A stretch of 64,000 nt of DNA from Tenebrio molitor. Lineage: Eukaryota; Arthropoda; Insecta; Coleoptera; Tenebrionidae. Position 1 is the stretch's first letter. Each line of letters begins with the position of its first letter. The translations under genes were made by a program, and so were the position numbers. Where the stretch lies: assembly GCF_963966145.1 (NCBI RefSeq), contig NC_091050.1:7936001-8000000 (forward strand), given 5' to 3'. The notes beneath the pieces are model-generated. The model was given only the letters and a program-made list of their open reading frames with translations, had not been told where the DNA came from and made no database searches. Shown here one piece after another: positions 1 to 12,800 of the stretch.

Positions 1-3000
1 AATCCGCATTCTCAAAAAACTAAAATTCAATAATGCGTCTTTGATTGTAAAGAAGCACAACATTCTGAGACTGGGTCAGACAAAATCTTCAGACAGTGCA
101 CGTTGTAAACTGTCATATCGTAATAAAATTACTTAAATTCATTAAAATTTTGATGTCCAGTGTTGATAATCATGTAATAAAATCACTTAATTTATTATTT
201 TCATTTAGGTTTTTGAAGTCTAGTGTTGATAATCACTGTATAAAACAGGAAAAGATTACTTTTTAGGCTTCTGCTGCAGGCTTGTGAAAAAAATAATAGC
301 TTTGGCGAAAACATTTCGCGAAACAGGGTCTCGCGAGTGAGCAGATACAAATTGTCTTTTTTATTGTCGAAGACCCGGCCCCTGCTCTAGAATTGTTCCC
401 GTCTGAAAAAGAACGACCAAAGGTTACACCAGCTAAGTTGCGCTCGGAATGAAGCGATTTACCAGGAAAAACTGTGCAAGTATAACCTGTCGATAATTGA
501 AAGAACGTCCGTCCATTCTTCGCCGGAGTCGTCGACATGAGATCGCCGCGACAAAAAATGGCAACTAATTGTTTCTGCGTTGTTTATGGGTTAGATAGTA
601 TGTTGAGGGGCATAATATCTCCACGGTTGAATCTCGCAGGTATCTTGGGTATTTAAACAGCTGCAGGTGGTTGAACAACCGGAATACTGGACTATTTATG
701 TGGTTATTAACAATTCCAGCAACATCTGCCAAGGATATTCTCTAAGAGTGCATCGAGCGTAGACGGCGGCCTCCACTCCATTCAAAAACACTCCAAACGA
801 CCAGTGCACACCGAAAAACGCGATTACTCAAACCTTGCAGGAACATGCTAATGGTTTTTGGCCTCGCCCACGGACGCGTTGGGTCACTGCAAAAACCTCA
901 AACATTCAAATTCACCAAATATTTTATTTATAGAATCCAACATGGCCAACTCCAAAATTTAACGTTACATTCCTGAAATAACACTCTCCTGCTGCCAACA
1001 ATAAATTTACCAGGTATAGAATACCCTCTCACGTGCGCCTACAGAACAATGCCGCCATAAATCTCCTTCTATTACTTATTGCTGCCACCAAGTCGGGCGC
1101 CAATTTTTCGAAAATTTCGTCTTTTGCTCGGAGACTCTTCCACTTCCTGCTGATAACGACTTTATTTGTGTCGACTTTGTCCCGGACCAGAACGTTCGTT
1201 CCAGAAGCAATTAAAACTAGTTAATGTTGGCGTTGACCTATTATGCACTAATTTACATTGAATCTTATTGGATTTGTGATTGCATCACGAACAATTAACA
1301 ACAATTTCACAATTACGAGACAGTTGTCACGGCTCAATAGAGTCGCGCCACGATCCTGTCAGATATTTTTCTGAATCGAAGGAGCTTCTTCGCAGGTTTA
1401 TGTGTGCGAAACCTTGACGTGGGACGGCGATAGCGTAAACGCCGCTTCTTGGGGTTATTTTTAATTGGGTTTATTTGGAACGTGCCGAAAGAATGCGAAA
1501 AATACGATCGCAAATATTCGATTGTACCTTGACGGTCTGAATAATGTTCAGTAAAACAGTTTCGAACAAGTAAACAAAGACATTAAAATGAAAACAGAAA
1601 CGGAAGAAACCAAAAACTGGAATATTATGATGTTATCGTTAGGCTTAATATGGTATTAATTACCAATAACTATTTAATCCCATCCGATTAGATTAAGGTT
1701 AACCTCGAGAAAATGCCGTCTATTAAGCTTCTGAATTTATGGTAAGATCGTCGACAGCCGAAGGTTTCTAATAAATTTGAAAAATCTCTCTGTCGTGCTC
1801 CAACACGCGAAACTTTCGGTGGTTTAGTGTTTTGTAAAATACACGAAATAGGTAGGCGTGTGAGTAATTTCTTTTTTAAACATGTACCCAGCTGGTGGCC
1901 ACTTTGTTTTCCAATCACTAAAATTAAGTCGTTGGAAGTAATGAAATTATTACGAAGAAAAATTAAAAATAACTTGTTCTGGGAGATTAAAACAATGAAA
2001 AATTTGCCCCATTGATCATCGAGTTTACGTAAAAGTTCGATTAATCTGACTCACAAATTAGCAATCGCTTAGTCAAATGCACATGGTTTCTCCTAACGAA
2101 TGCATAAAACAAAAACAGCAAAGTGAAGAGTAGTCGATGTTATCGCCGGAAACTGTGACAGTTTGAGATAAATAAGACAAAGCTTGCAAAACAAGCTGAA
2201 AAGCTCCATTGAAAATTTACGACTTCTCAATTTTTCTGAAGCAAATATATAATTCAATTGTGTATTGTACGGTAGATAAAATAAGACTATAATTGTATGT
2301 ATAGTGTCTGATACAAGAACCAGAGTGTATTATTAGAAAAATTGTTTGCCGCATCAGTGCACCAAAACTGCATCATTTTGGCATAAACCTAATTTTTACA
2401 CTCGATTAAAATTTACGGTAAAACTGTCCCATCCACCTTATAATTTGCAGCAATCTTCTCGCAGTGTCATTATTTCACCATTTCGGAATTCACAAATGTA
2501 GTGTGAATAATGACATACATTTTCAAGGAGTTTCTATCCAAATCCAAAGACTGACTGACATCATCGAGATGATTAAATTACTTGTAAAGAAGGAAACCTT
2601 TCGTTTCTAACTAACAGTATCGTGCTTTGAGATTAAGGTAAAGCAAATTTGTTGTAAGGAACAAAAATCCCGTTTTAATCATCCGGGAATAACGTTGATG
2701 GCATCGGATTCATCATGTCCAATATTTATATTCAATATTTATTTGTGAAGTTTACATTAAAATTTTACGAGAACTGTAATCTATCAAAATTTTGTTCATA
2801 CATCGACATATTTGCCAAATTTGGTATTAATAAAACCCTTATCGCTTCGGATTATGGAAATGTTGACTCAATCAAATGTTTCTCTTCGAAGAAGAGCAAT
2901 TTATTTGAACTGGACAATTGTAACCTTGAACATTGAATATCATGAAAGCATTAAATACATTAATGAGTAAAATGAGGCGTTTCTTTCCAACATGTTTTCC

Positions 3001-4229
3001 CGAAATATGTTGGGACACCTGCTGCAAACCAAGGTTTCTTCTTTGGTCCAAAAATAATTAGCAGTTTGTGCGGCTGTGACTAATCCCGAATTTATGCACC
3101 TGCGAGAACATGGACGCTGCTAACGTCAAATTCCGCACAAATTGCACTAGACAATTGCACTCAAGTGGTTTGACGTTTGTTGTTGAGAGAATTTTAAAAG
3201 CAGTCGCCGAACAATTAATTTCGCGATCTGTAAACAGACCAATTCGTTGATTTACGTAAAGCTGTGAAGGGTTGCAGTTTTCATCCGAAATCAATTGCAC
3301 CGAAGTGATTTCATTAATCGCAGGCCAGGTGCGAGTGGAAACGGAATCGAAGCGTCCGTCCAAAATATAAATAAAGCCAGTTTTCCGAGTTTATGTAATT
3401 TGATCGTCTGCCAATCCTAATTGGCGTTATTTTTCTCCGTCTAACAAACAACCTCCGAACAAATTCCATAAGTCACGTAAACCCGTTTGCGAAAATTCTC
3501 ATTTGCATGTTGTAAAAGCGAAAGGGCAGTGAACCTCTTTTTAATTAATAATTTCCGTGGGCCGGGATTTTTCATTTCGGTGCGAAAATAATCGAGATTG
3601 GGTGTCGAGTGGGGCTGTCGGAAAAAGTGCCAAGGCACAGTTTTCACGAAATGAATTCATTCGGAGGTAATTTATCGCGCTCACTATGTCTGCCCCGTGA
3701 TTTATTATGATTGCGGTGGTCATAAAATAAATGTCATACCGGGAGGTGGTGGACCCGTGCATTATCCGATTACGTGTCCAGTGTAGGCGAGGAAATTTGG
3801 AGAAAGTGCCGGGGCCGGCAGCGCTTCAGTTATTAAGAAGAAAAATTAGGAGAAATTCCTGCGTCAGATTAGACGTGTAATAACGATAGCGTCGCGCTCT
3901 TCGGCCAGGTTGTATGCATTTGGGTCACTGGAGTGTGTTGTTGGGAAATTTCGGTGCACGTTGTCTGGAGGAAGAAGCAACACGGAAATGTTAATCCGAG
4001 ACCTACATCTCCGAGATAGTGACAATTGCAGCGGAACATTCGACGCCTTGCACCGAATCAAACAATTACGATATTCCCGGCAAATAAGCCATTAATATCT
4101 CGACGCCGTTCTAAAAATCTAAAAATACTCAATTCTAAATTTATATCGTGTTTATGTAAGGCGGGCGATTTTGCGAGCGGGCACAAATTAAGGGCCCAGC
4201 CCGGGCAGATGGGGTAGGTCGTGGGTTAC
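1..4229. other. No complete gene; probable first intron of the PDZ gene
   Basis: This stretch lies downstream, on the minus strand, of the PDZ-domain first coding exon, so it is probably that gene's first intron. I looked on the minus strand for the expected next PDZ exon (the second half of the domain) and did not find it. The region from about 700 to 1250 and from 3400 to 4230 is more GC-rich than the rest, but no reading frame there is convincing. A short imperfect duplication occurs near the left edge and is listed separately. Confidence 0.5.
119..237. repeat. Imperfect tandem duplication (~60 bp, two copies)
   Basis: Two adjacent copies both begin with GTAATAAAAT and both end with AGTGTTGATAATCA. 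The second copy carries about ten extra bases in the middle. Nothing suggests coding function. Confidence 0.6.
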
Positions 4230-4334
4230 CTTTTGGATGACCAGTGGCGTGCCGAAATCTTTCCCTCCCTGCAGTCGGAAACCTAAGCTGGAGGAGTCTC
4301 CCTTGCTGAGACGCACGGTGATCAGAGAAGCCAT
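4230..4334 (-). CDS. Zasp/PDLIM (ALP-Enigma) family protein, first coding exon only
   Basis: The minus strand from the ATG at 4334 reads 35 codons to a consensus donor (AAG, then GTAACC) after 4230. The peptide starts MASLITVRLSKG and continues with the GFRLQGGKDF signature, ending in PLVIQK. This is the first part of the N-terminal PDZ domain of the ALP/Enigma/ZASP proteins: the GFRLxGG carboxylate-binding loop followed by the DF...PL strand. In that family the PDZ domain binds alpha-actinin at muscle Z-discs and integrin attachment sites, and LIM domains follow in long isoforms. Only the half-domain is here; the intron is in phase 0 and the remaining exons must lie past the left edge. Similarity to insect Zasp52 is closest from memory, but Zasp66/67-like relatives cannot be excluded. 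The start is the only ATG before the PDZ strand and is preceded by stop-rich AT sequence. Confidence 0.8.
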
Positions 4335-6390
4335 GTCGCACTTTTAATTCCTGTTTTTTCTCGCCGGGATATTCACGTCTACGGCCACTATCACTAAGAA
4401 TTATTTACTTTTCGACCTCGCAGAGTTTAAATGAAGTTTGGTGTAGAATTTGAAATAAGTAGTGTAAGGATGTTCGTGAATCGTCGCTGCATTTCGAGAG
4501 ACGAGAGTGGGGGGGAATTGTTATTAATAGTGGTAGCACATACAATGTTTACGTATTTTGTTCAATAATAAGCATATGCTATTTGCGAATGTCGCCCCGA
4601 AATTCTGTTCAATTAGGGCACATGTTAGCTACTCTTGACTATTTCGCGCTGATAAATTAACACAACACCGCAAACTATGAAATAAAGTAATAATTCAGTG
4701 TACCCCCCGCTTTATTGTATTTTATTATATTTATTATATAATCTATACGTGCGAATTTTACATTTTACGCTCCTGCATTCCAGCAGCACCGCGGAGATAC
4801 GTGTTTTCAAACTCTATCATTTCCAGAATGCAGTGGAGATATTTATGCGTTTTGAAAATGTTTATTTCGCAAAATATTTCTGTTAGCACAGTCGTTAAAT
4901 AATTCAATTTTGTTTGGATGTTTCCGTTATAATAGGACATAATGGTATTTCCATTAAAAGAGTGGTGTCATTAAATTTCAATAAACAACACAAATCTCTT
5001 TTCCAAAAGCGTTTATTCAAACATACACATTACCATGAAAGTCGTTTCTTTTATTGTCAAGGGTTCTCGGTTTAAAGTCGTTACAAAGTTGTACATACTA
5101 ATTTCTAGTGGCATTTTTGATATATTATCGGTTATGAAAAATTCATCAACTTTCACTGCTTTCGACAATTTTTACAAGAACCATGAAGCTTGCTTAACAC
5201 TGGCGATAACAACTTCCTGTCTAACTTCAACTAGCAGATAAATTTTAAGAAAAAATATTATCACATTCAAAGCGTTTTGTGGAAATTTATTTGTATCTGG
5301 ACAAAATCCAAATGAGTAAACTGTTCGCAGTTTGCGAAATCACAAAAATATTTTTAGAATACATTTTGTTGAAATGCTCTGCAACCAGCAAAACATCAGA
5401 TGTTGTGAGATTTTAACGAGTGCTGTTTTCAATATGTTTCCAAAAATATTGTCTAATATCTACAGTTACAACAACACATTTACATATTTCTACACATTTC
5501 ATAACAATGATTTTGTCGTAGATTTATGGAGACAAAAACTCTTCTAAATCTAGGACGAAGCTTGTGTAATCTCACTACTCCTATGCTGTACGATTATTAC
5601 ATTTTAAATTCAAATCGATGAGCAATAAAAACTAGTACACGAGTGGCGTATCCAAAATAGAGATTTCAATATTTCAGCGTTCACAAAAACATAAATGTAA
5701 AAATTCATTTTGTTTTATAAAAATCTTGATTTAATTGGTACAAAGAAACTCTCCTGTTTATTGTAGAAATATTACAAAAGTTTATTACGCCACTGACTAA
5801 ACAAATTTAATATATAATAATACTAACACTACGATTAAAGACTAGTACAGTACGATAATTTACAGAAAACATTTGTATTGTCTCTGTCTTGTACGGATTT
5901 AAATTCATAAAAATAATTTGAGAATCAATCTTCTGAGAAAATTGATTGATATTTTTGTATGATATATTTACTGTTAAAAATCTTCTGTGTAAAGTATTGT
6001 CGCCCTCACAATCATTAGTGAGTACATTTTCTTAAATGAATTGTAAAAATTCTTGTATAAATATTGATTTTAAAATTGTTGCTCCCTACATTTAAAAATG
6101 CAATTACAATATAAAATTAATTATAACAGGTCATCATAATAACGTATGTGCGATAATGGTTCATATCTGAGCTTTAACCTACGTCATTAAACAAAAGGAA
6201 TTAAAAAGAGGCCAATACATTATTGTCTTGTTCATCAACGGTTTCATAGATTTGTTAATAAATAATATAAAAGTTATACTTCAATACTTTTAGTTAAAAC
6301 CTACGGAAGAATAATTTACTATGTTTTTATCACATTTTTGTTAAAAAATCATGAGAGATAATCGTTGGTGTTTTTTCTTTTATCAAATTC
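4335..6390. other. Intergenic; upstream region of the PDZ gene
   Basis: The first ~200 bases upstream of the PDZ exon are relatively GC-rich, include a run of seven G near 4510, and probably hold its 5' UTR and promoter, although no TATA box is evident. The rest (about 4.7-6.4 kb) is AT-rich and holds only short spurious frames; part of it should be the 3' UTR of the transporter gene that ends at 6391. Confidence 0.5.
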
Positions 6391-9300
6391 TTATTTATTG
6401 GAATGAGCAGCTTGTCTCCTTAGGTCCGACTTTATTAAACCCGTCATAATTGTACCGACTAGCAACATGACTGACATTATAGAATTTGCCCAAATGTCGT
6501 TCAAATTGTTGAAAATCACCGAATAAATGTTTGTAAATGCAATACCGAAAACTTGAGCTGAGGCGTTGAGAAGTCCTGCTGAAGTGCCTTCAGGTTCTGG
6601 ATAAGTCAGTTCCGCCCCAAATTCGAAGCCCACCGGCAACAAACCAGTCATGAAAAATCTGAAAAAGCAATGATGTAACTTAGTTCATGTAACCAAGAAA
6701 ATTATTTAAAGTTAAAAAACGAGGTGTATTGTGTGTTGCATAAGTACGTTTCTCTTTGAATGTAAAAAGATATAATTGTGAAAGACAAGATAATATGTAA
6801 CTATTTTACGAGCCTCACCCTAATAAAGCTGATGTGAAATACACAACGGCGATGCCTTCATTTAGGGTGAAAGTATACACCACCATCCCTACCAGTGACA
6901 AGGCGTATACGGCAAGGGTGGTTTCTCTGAAAATGCCAAATAAAGTTCTGTATTACTTCAAAAAATAATGATTTACTTGAACTTGTGGAATCTGTCTAAA
7001 ATAACACCACACGCCACTGATCCAAACATTCCAGCTACGACGATTACCAATCCAATGCGTCCGGCATCTTCTTCGCTGTCCTGAAAGAGTCAATGTAAAT
7101 TTGTTGTTGTGTCAAAAATGTAGAAATATGTACCGGATAATACAAGAGGATAATTTGATTAAGAAGGGTGGAAATGGCGTAGAAAATCCCCGTGTTGATC
7201 CCATAGGAGATCAACAGTAACACGTATGAGCGATTCAACATTAGTCTTTTCAAAGACTGAAGAAAAGACATAGATTCTTGATTTTCCGAGGGTTGAGTTT
7301 GAGCATAAGACGGTGGTGTGGGTGGTTCATCTTTGAAAACTGTAAATTCAAGGTTAGACTGATTTTGATTTAGATTAAAACGAACTTACAGAATATTATA
7401 ATGATCAACAAAGCTGACGTGTAAATGCCAACAGCAATAAAAAGAATGTAGAGGTCCTTGGCGATTTGCTCTTCGTTACCACTTCCACTAACGATCATTG
7501 GGGGTATAAGAAATCCAAGGGCGACTCCTAACTGAAAAGGGTAACTACTCCAATTGATCCAAAATTATCAAAGTAATAATTAATTAGGTGCAAAGGGCAA
7601 GATAGTGCCTTGATTAATAATAATAAAATAATGATGTCTGAGTCAACTGGCCCTTGCGGATGTCCTCATATAGCTCTGACATAACATTTTAATGACGACG
7701 CCAGGAGACTGGCATTAGTCATATAAAAATAACAGTCTATCTAAACAAATACATTTTCATAACTTGTATTTTTAGCGACAACAATCTCAATTCCAAAAAT
7801 ATGTCGAAGTGTATCTTTTAGTGAAAATAATAATTGCGGAAAAAACCGTTGTAACTGACACAGTTTTGATAAATTTGAGAGTGTGGTGAACCCTGATCGT
7901 CCTTGAACCGTAAATGCATGCGAGATATCTGCAAGAGATTTTAGTTGGTACAAATGGACAGTGTGTTTACCTGATTTCCGAAAACCCCAATACTGCATGC
8001 AGAAGAGACTTGCGAAGGACCAAACCAAACGGCTGCTAGTCTGGCCGGCACGGACAAAACAAAAACTTGCGACAAGGCAACCACTGCTTGACCTAAAAAT
8101 CCCACCCAAAATCGGTCAGGTGAAACAGACCCTACTTTTATCCAAGCGCCAGCGCAAGTACCCACCATTCCTATAAGTACAGCGACTCTGAGGCCCTAAA
8201 AAGAATTTTTGGAAAAGTGATACTTTTAACAGCGACATTGATAGATTTTATGAGTTTTTTTAAATAAAAGTGTTGAAATTATAATAATTCTTAAAAAGAA
8301 ACGATGTAGTAAAATGCTCTTGTTATCAATTTTAGCATAGCATGCTTGTTACGCTTCTGCCACGAGTGCTTATCAGAATTTGTGTCATTATTCTGCGACC
8401 TTCAACTGGTCGAAATATTTACATTTCATTTAAATTAAATGTCTTGTAACGCACGTTGTCCGCAAGAATTGTCGTTTAGGATTGGATTTTGAAAAAAATT
8501 TGCCCATCTTTTACAACGTTTTTTAATTAACTACACCCACATTTAATTTCAACATGAAGTGTAAAAAGAAATTATTAGCTGTGAAACTGTGAAAGAGTAA
8601 ATTGAATACAGACAATTGGACAACATCGAACTTTTAGGCTAATCAACCGAAGGTTTTATTGAAATTAACGATAAGGAAATATTTATGTTCATATATTTTG
8701 AGACTGATATTAACAATTTGAACTTGATTAAAAGCAATTTCAAAGTGTGTGAAGTAAGTCTGAAGTATACTGGATCATTCTAGCGGATGCTGATCCTTTA
8801 ATCAATTATGACGTCAATCAGTAACTACTAATAAATTAAAAATATTTATTAAAATGTAGCACCTGAAGTTGAGAAGATTAATATTTTAGTAAAGATTAAA
8901 ACTATAAGAATTTGGATGTATGTAGTATATGATAATCGAAGAAAAAAATCTAGTCAAAGCAACAAAAAATTAATTAAAATTCATTCATGAGCAAAATGCG
9001 TCAAGTTTCAGCTTCGACACTCGTACAGGTACATTCACTTTTTACTTTATTAAAAAGAAGTATTAATGAGAATATTTTTACTAAGACCGCAACTAATCAA
9101 TTAATATATTAATTACTTTTATCTTTGAATACCTCAGTAAAAAATGTAAGAAATGAATTAGATGCAAGATAAGCAGTAATTCGTCAAAATCATTCTAATC
9201 AAAAATCCATCTGACATGAAATGTTTAAAACTATAATCAGGCAGATAAACTGTCTAGATGCTAACAATTATTATCTAACAGAACTATCTTGTAGTCAAAT

Positions 9301-9829
9301 GAGAAAAATCCTTTGACAAATAAAATGTAGTGCATATGTATTTGTTCAGCTTGTTAGACTTTACCGTCAGATTATAAAATTTTATTAAAAAACATAATTT
9401 CGTAGACTGTAAAGTTTCTTAACTCCAAGACAGAAAAAAATAGTCATAAATCAACTGAAGTGTAACATTACGTTGATTTTAATTTAAAATAAATCAGCTG
9501 AATTCAATTTGTGTGTCTCAATTCAAGGATAAAGTTTTATTGAAATAATGGATCGTCATACTTACCAATTTATCTAAGAGGTAACTTCCTGGAAAAATAA
9601 ACGGAATGTAGAGGATCATGTAGAGCATAGAAGTCCAGTCCACCCATGTCGTAGACACTCCATAATATTTCACGATCACGTTGGCTATAATAGAATATTG
9701 AATCCATTGCATCGCATTGGAAGTCGAATACAGTACGAAAATTGCCAGAATAAACCATCGGATTTTGTATACCTTCAGTTTTTCGATTTCGGGTAAGGGC
9801 CCGTGTTTTTCTTCGTCTTGTTGTTGCAT
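6391..9829 (-). CDS. FLVCR: FLVCR-type major facilitator transporter
   Basis: Seven coding exons join in frame to 438 residues: 9829-9566, 8195-7971, 7531-7390, 7339-7134, 7080-6977, 6926-6819 and 6658-6391. All six introns have GT-AG ends and compatible phases. The protein is a 12-helix MFS carrier of the SLC49A1/2 (FLVCR) group, plasma-membrane or organellar transporters of choline/ethanolamine and linked to heme export. Diagnostic stretches are NAMQWIQYSIIANV in helix 1, FGNQLGVALGFLIPP across the exon 2/3 junction, the inter-domain loop KDEPPTPPSYAQ, AGRIGLVIVVAGM, and GFEFGAELTYPEPEGTSAGL near the C-terminus, which is highly conserved in the family. The N-terminal tail is short (about 26 residues before helix 1). 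An AG at 9846-9845 just upstream of the start suggests a spliced 5' UTR. An AATAAA overlaps the last codons. No lesions are seen, so the gene looks functional; substrate is inferred from the family only. Confidence 0.95.
8196..9565. other. Intron 1 of the FLVCR-type gene
   Basis: AT-rich intron of about 1.37 kb. No additional exon, RNA gene or repeat was recognised in it. Confidence 0.8.
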
Positions 9830-9844
9830 CGTGGTCGAGTTTCA

Positions 9845-12800
9845 CTGGAATAACATTAATTACACCGCTGGTAAGGCGTGTTTGTTGTAATTTATTTGAA
9901 AACTTCCCCGAGAAATCGAGGTCTTTTTTTATGGAGGTCAGGTAATGGGAGAATTTAATTTAAATGTGTTGTACAGCGGGAAAGAAACCACAACGTTAAA
10001 TGCCAGAATTCATATTAAAATGATAAATTTGAAAAGATTACGAATTTAATTTTTTGATATGGAAATTTTTGAGTGATGGAGAGCAATTAATGTGTTTATG
10101 GTTTCAGGGGCATACACGTAAGGGTATCATAAAACAACCCCTCATACTACTCCATATTTGCGGTAATATGGATATAATACTAGTTAGGAATCGTTAGATC
10201 AGATCATCACAGAGATGTATTTCTAAAAAAATATTTTATACAAAAATGCATTTTGTGATTTCGATAATCGTTTTTCAAATGCAACTTAAACTACAATAAA
10301 TGATCAATAAAAAAGAGAAATAAGGAGCGGCTATGGAAAACAAAATTTGCCAATATGTACGGCGTAGTTTCAATCATGCTAACCGTCACTTTGAAGAGAG
10401 GTTTTCTCCAAATTCCATCAAATTAAGTTCTTTATGGTAAACCCAGTCACCACTTTCTTCATTCCATTTCAAAAATTGATTCTGTCATTAATATTTTGTG
10501 TTCTCGAGTGAAAATCATTGTTAAAAAACTGTTGTCAAAATTGACAAGTGACAGTTACACCGCAGAAATTTCGTTTTGTATTGGGTGATTGAAAATGATT
10601 GTGGATAAATGTGGCAACTATCTACGAAAATGTATGTGGCAACTGTGTGGGTAGAGGATAGATTGACATTCCTTTGGCAGTTCACAGACGCGCAATTTTG
10701 AAAATTGTAAATCAATGTGCAATGGTATAAAAAAATCAAATGCACGCTAATGAAATGTCATACAAATGTCAACTCTACTCTACCTACACAGTTGCCACAT
10801 AAATTTTCCATATTTATCCACAATCAGTTGGAATCACCATGTCTTTTTTTGTTGATCATATTGTAAAAGTAAATTTTGACGTTTAATTTAGACAACATTT
10901 TTTTAACTAATTTTCGTGGGGTAGTATTTTTTACAAGCTGTATATTTTTTTACAATAATAAGGAAAATTCTTGTTGCCGCAGTTGGTCATTTGCCAAATA
11001 AGTATATGTACTAATCTTTTGATTACGCAATCGATTTCTGTTAATGTAAAGGTGTGGTGGATACATGAACCACAGACACCTTGAAAGGATTAATAGAAAG
11101 GATTAATTAATGAGGGTTATTTAAACTCTTACTCTTACTAAAAAAATTATATTAGATATTGATATTAGATTGTCCAAATCAAAGAGTTCATAATATGTAT
11201 TGCGATCGCGTGAAACAGAAATTATTTCCAGAACGACCAAAATCAATGGAGACAAACATTTTGTAAAAAGAAAAATTCAGATCGGTTATTTTTTGCAACA
11301 GCATTCGTGAATCAAACCAAATTCCAGAAACAGATAGATGGGCAGATACGGCACCATGCCATATCGAAAACCATTTTCCTTATCGTTTTGTGGACTGGAC
11401 AATAAGAATCTGACCTTACCTGACCCCATTACCATACTTTCATTTCCTTATGGAACGTAGAAGTAAAAATGCTCTTGTAAAAATGAGACATCTTACAAAT
11501 TAAAATTAAATGCCTAACGTTTATTTGTTAGTTAAGATTTTTGTACTAAATTACATAATTAGATATAATAATTATTTCTCCAACAAAAAAGTGATTAAAA
11601 TCTAATTAGTTTTGATATTTGCTATAATGTAAATACTTGTAGCAGTGTGATTGAAGTCTGGAAACAATAATTATATTATAAGTATAAAATCGAAATTGTC
11701 CATTTTTTTTCACGTTTTAAACGTACAAAGCTGATTCATTATTTTTATTGTTTCTAACAAAGACTGAGAAAATTCAAACAATTTTATTTCTCAACTCCTG
11801 AGGCACTAGTGTGTATCTATTTGATATAATAAATCTGTAGTACTTCGTTGTCCTTCGATAATCACTGCTAAGATGGAAAAACAGGCCTCGTTTCAATTTT
11901 ACACATTTTTATTTGATAGCCTTCAAATGCTAAAACTTTTCTTGCTGAGGTGATTGTACGAAATTTTTGCGCAGACAGTGAGCAGTGTGTTTCCACTTTC
12001 GGTGTTTTAATTTTGGATCAAACTGATGACTCTAAATGTAATTCACACTTTCAAAAAATACATCGGCATTCTATTTATGATAGGTAATTAAATTTGTCTC
12101 GAAAGGCGAATGCGCTTCTGGTCTGGTATTAACAATTTCTATATCCAACTTCTTGAGCCTTATTACGCAAACATTTTTCGAGATTATCGAGAAACAGATA
12201 CTTAGTAAATTAAATCAATGTTTTCTTGTGTTCTGGGATATCGGTGCCTGGCATGCGGTGTTTTCCTGTCAAGTTTAAAACTTCTGGACTATTTTTTAAT
12301 CACTTGATATGAACGTCTAGATTCGCTTAGCGCTTGACTTTACAGCTTCATGTAGGTATTTATTGAAAGGAGAATCATTTTTTACAAAGTGGGGTATTTT
12401 AGAAAAGCTCAGATTGCAATTTTGTTCATTACAAAAAAGACAGAAACTTCACTAAATACATACCTGACCCAAAAACAGGCACTAACTATTGTACATAAGT
12501 GATCTTGACTGATAAACAATTTTTCGTTTGGCACTTCTTCATAGTCATGGGCAATAAATGATGAACCACCCTCGTAAGTATTATATAATTTATTTCATTT
12601 AAACAAAAATTATCTGCAGGAATTATGATTTAAGTATATTTCATTTTTATTATTGTACTTTTTTAATACCTTCCAGCCTTAGCGATTATGATGTAATACT
12701 TGCACGTGATTCAAGCATGGGCTGTGCGAATAGCCTTCTTTGCAAATCCTGATAATTTCAGTTAAAATTCACTCAAGTTTCTTGTTAAATTTGCTCTTAT

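Noticed and set aside
263..538. 91-codon minus-strand open frame starting MSTTPAKNGRT
   Set aside because: No recognisable domain, no supporting splice context, and the composition looks like chance; kept out as a gene although the area is slightly GC-rich.
7741..8176. Frames overlapping exon 2 of the transporter gene
   Set aside because: Read out of frame or on the wrong strand relative to the well-supported FLVCR exon, or cross its splice sites.
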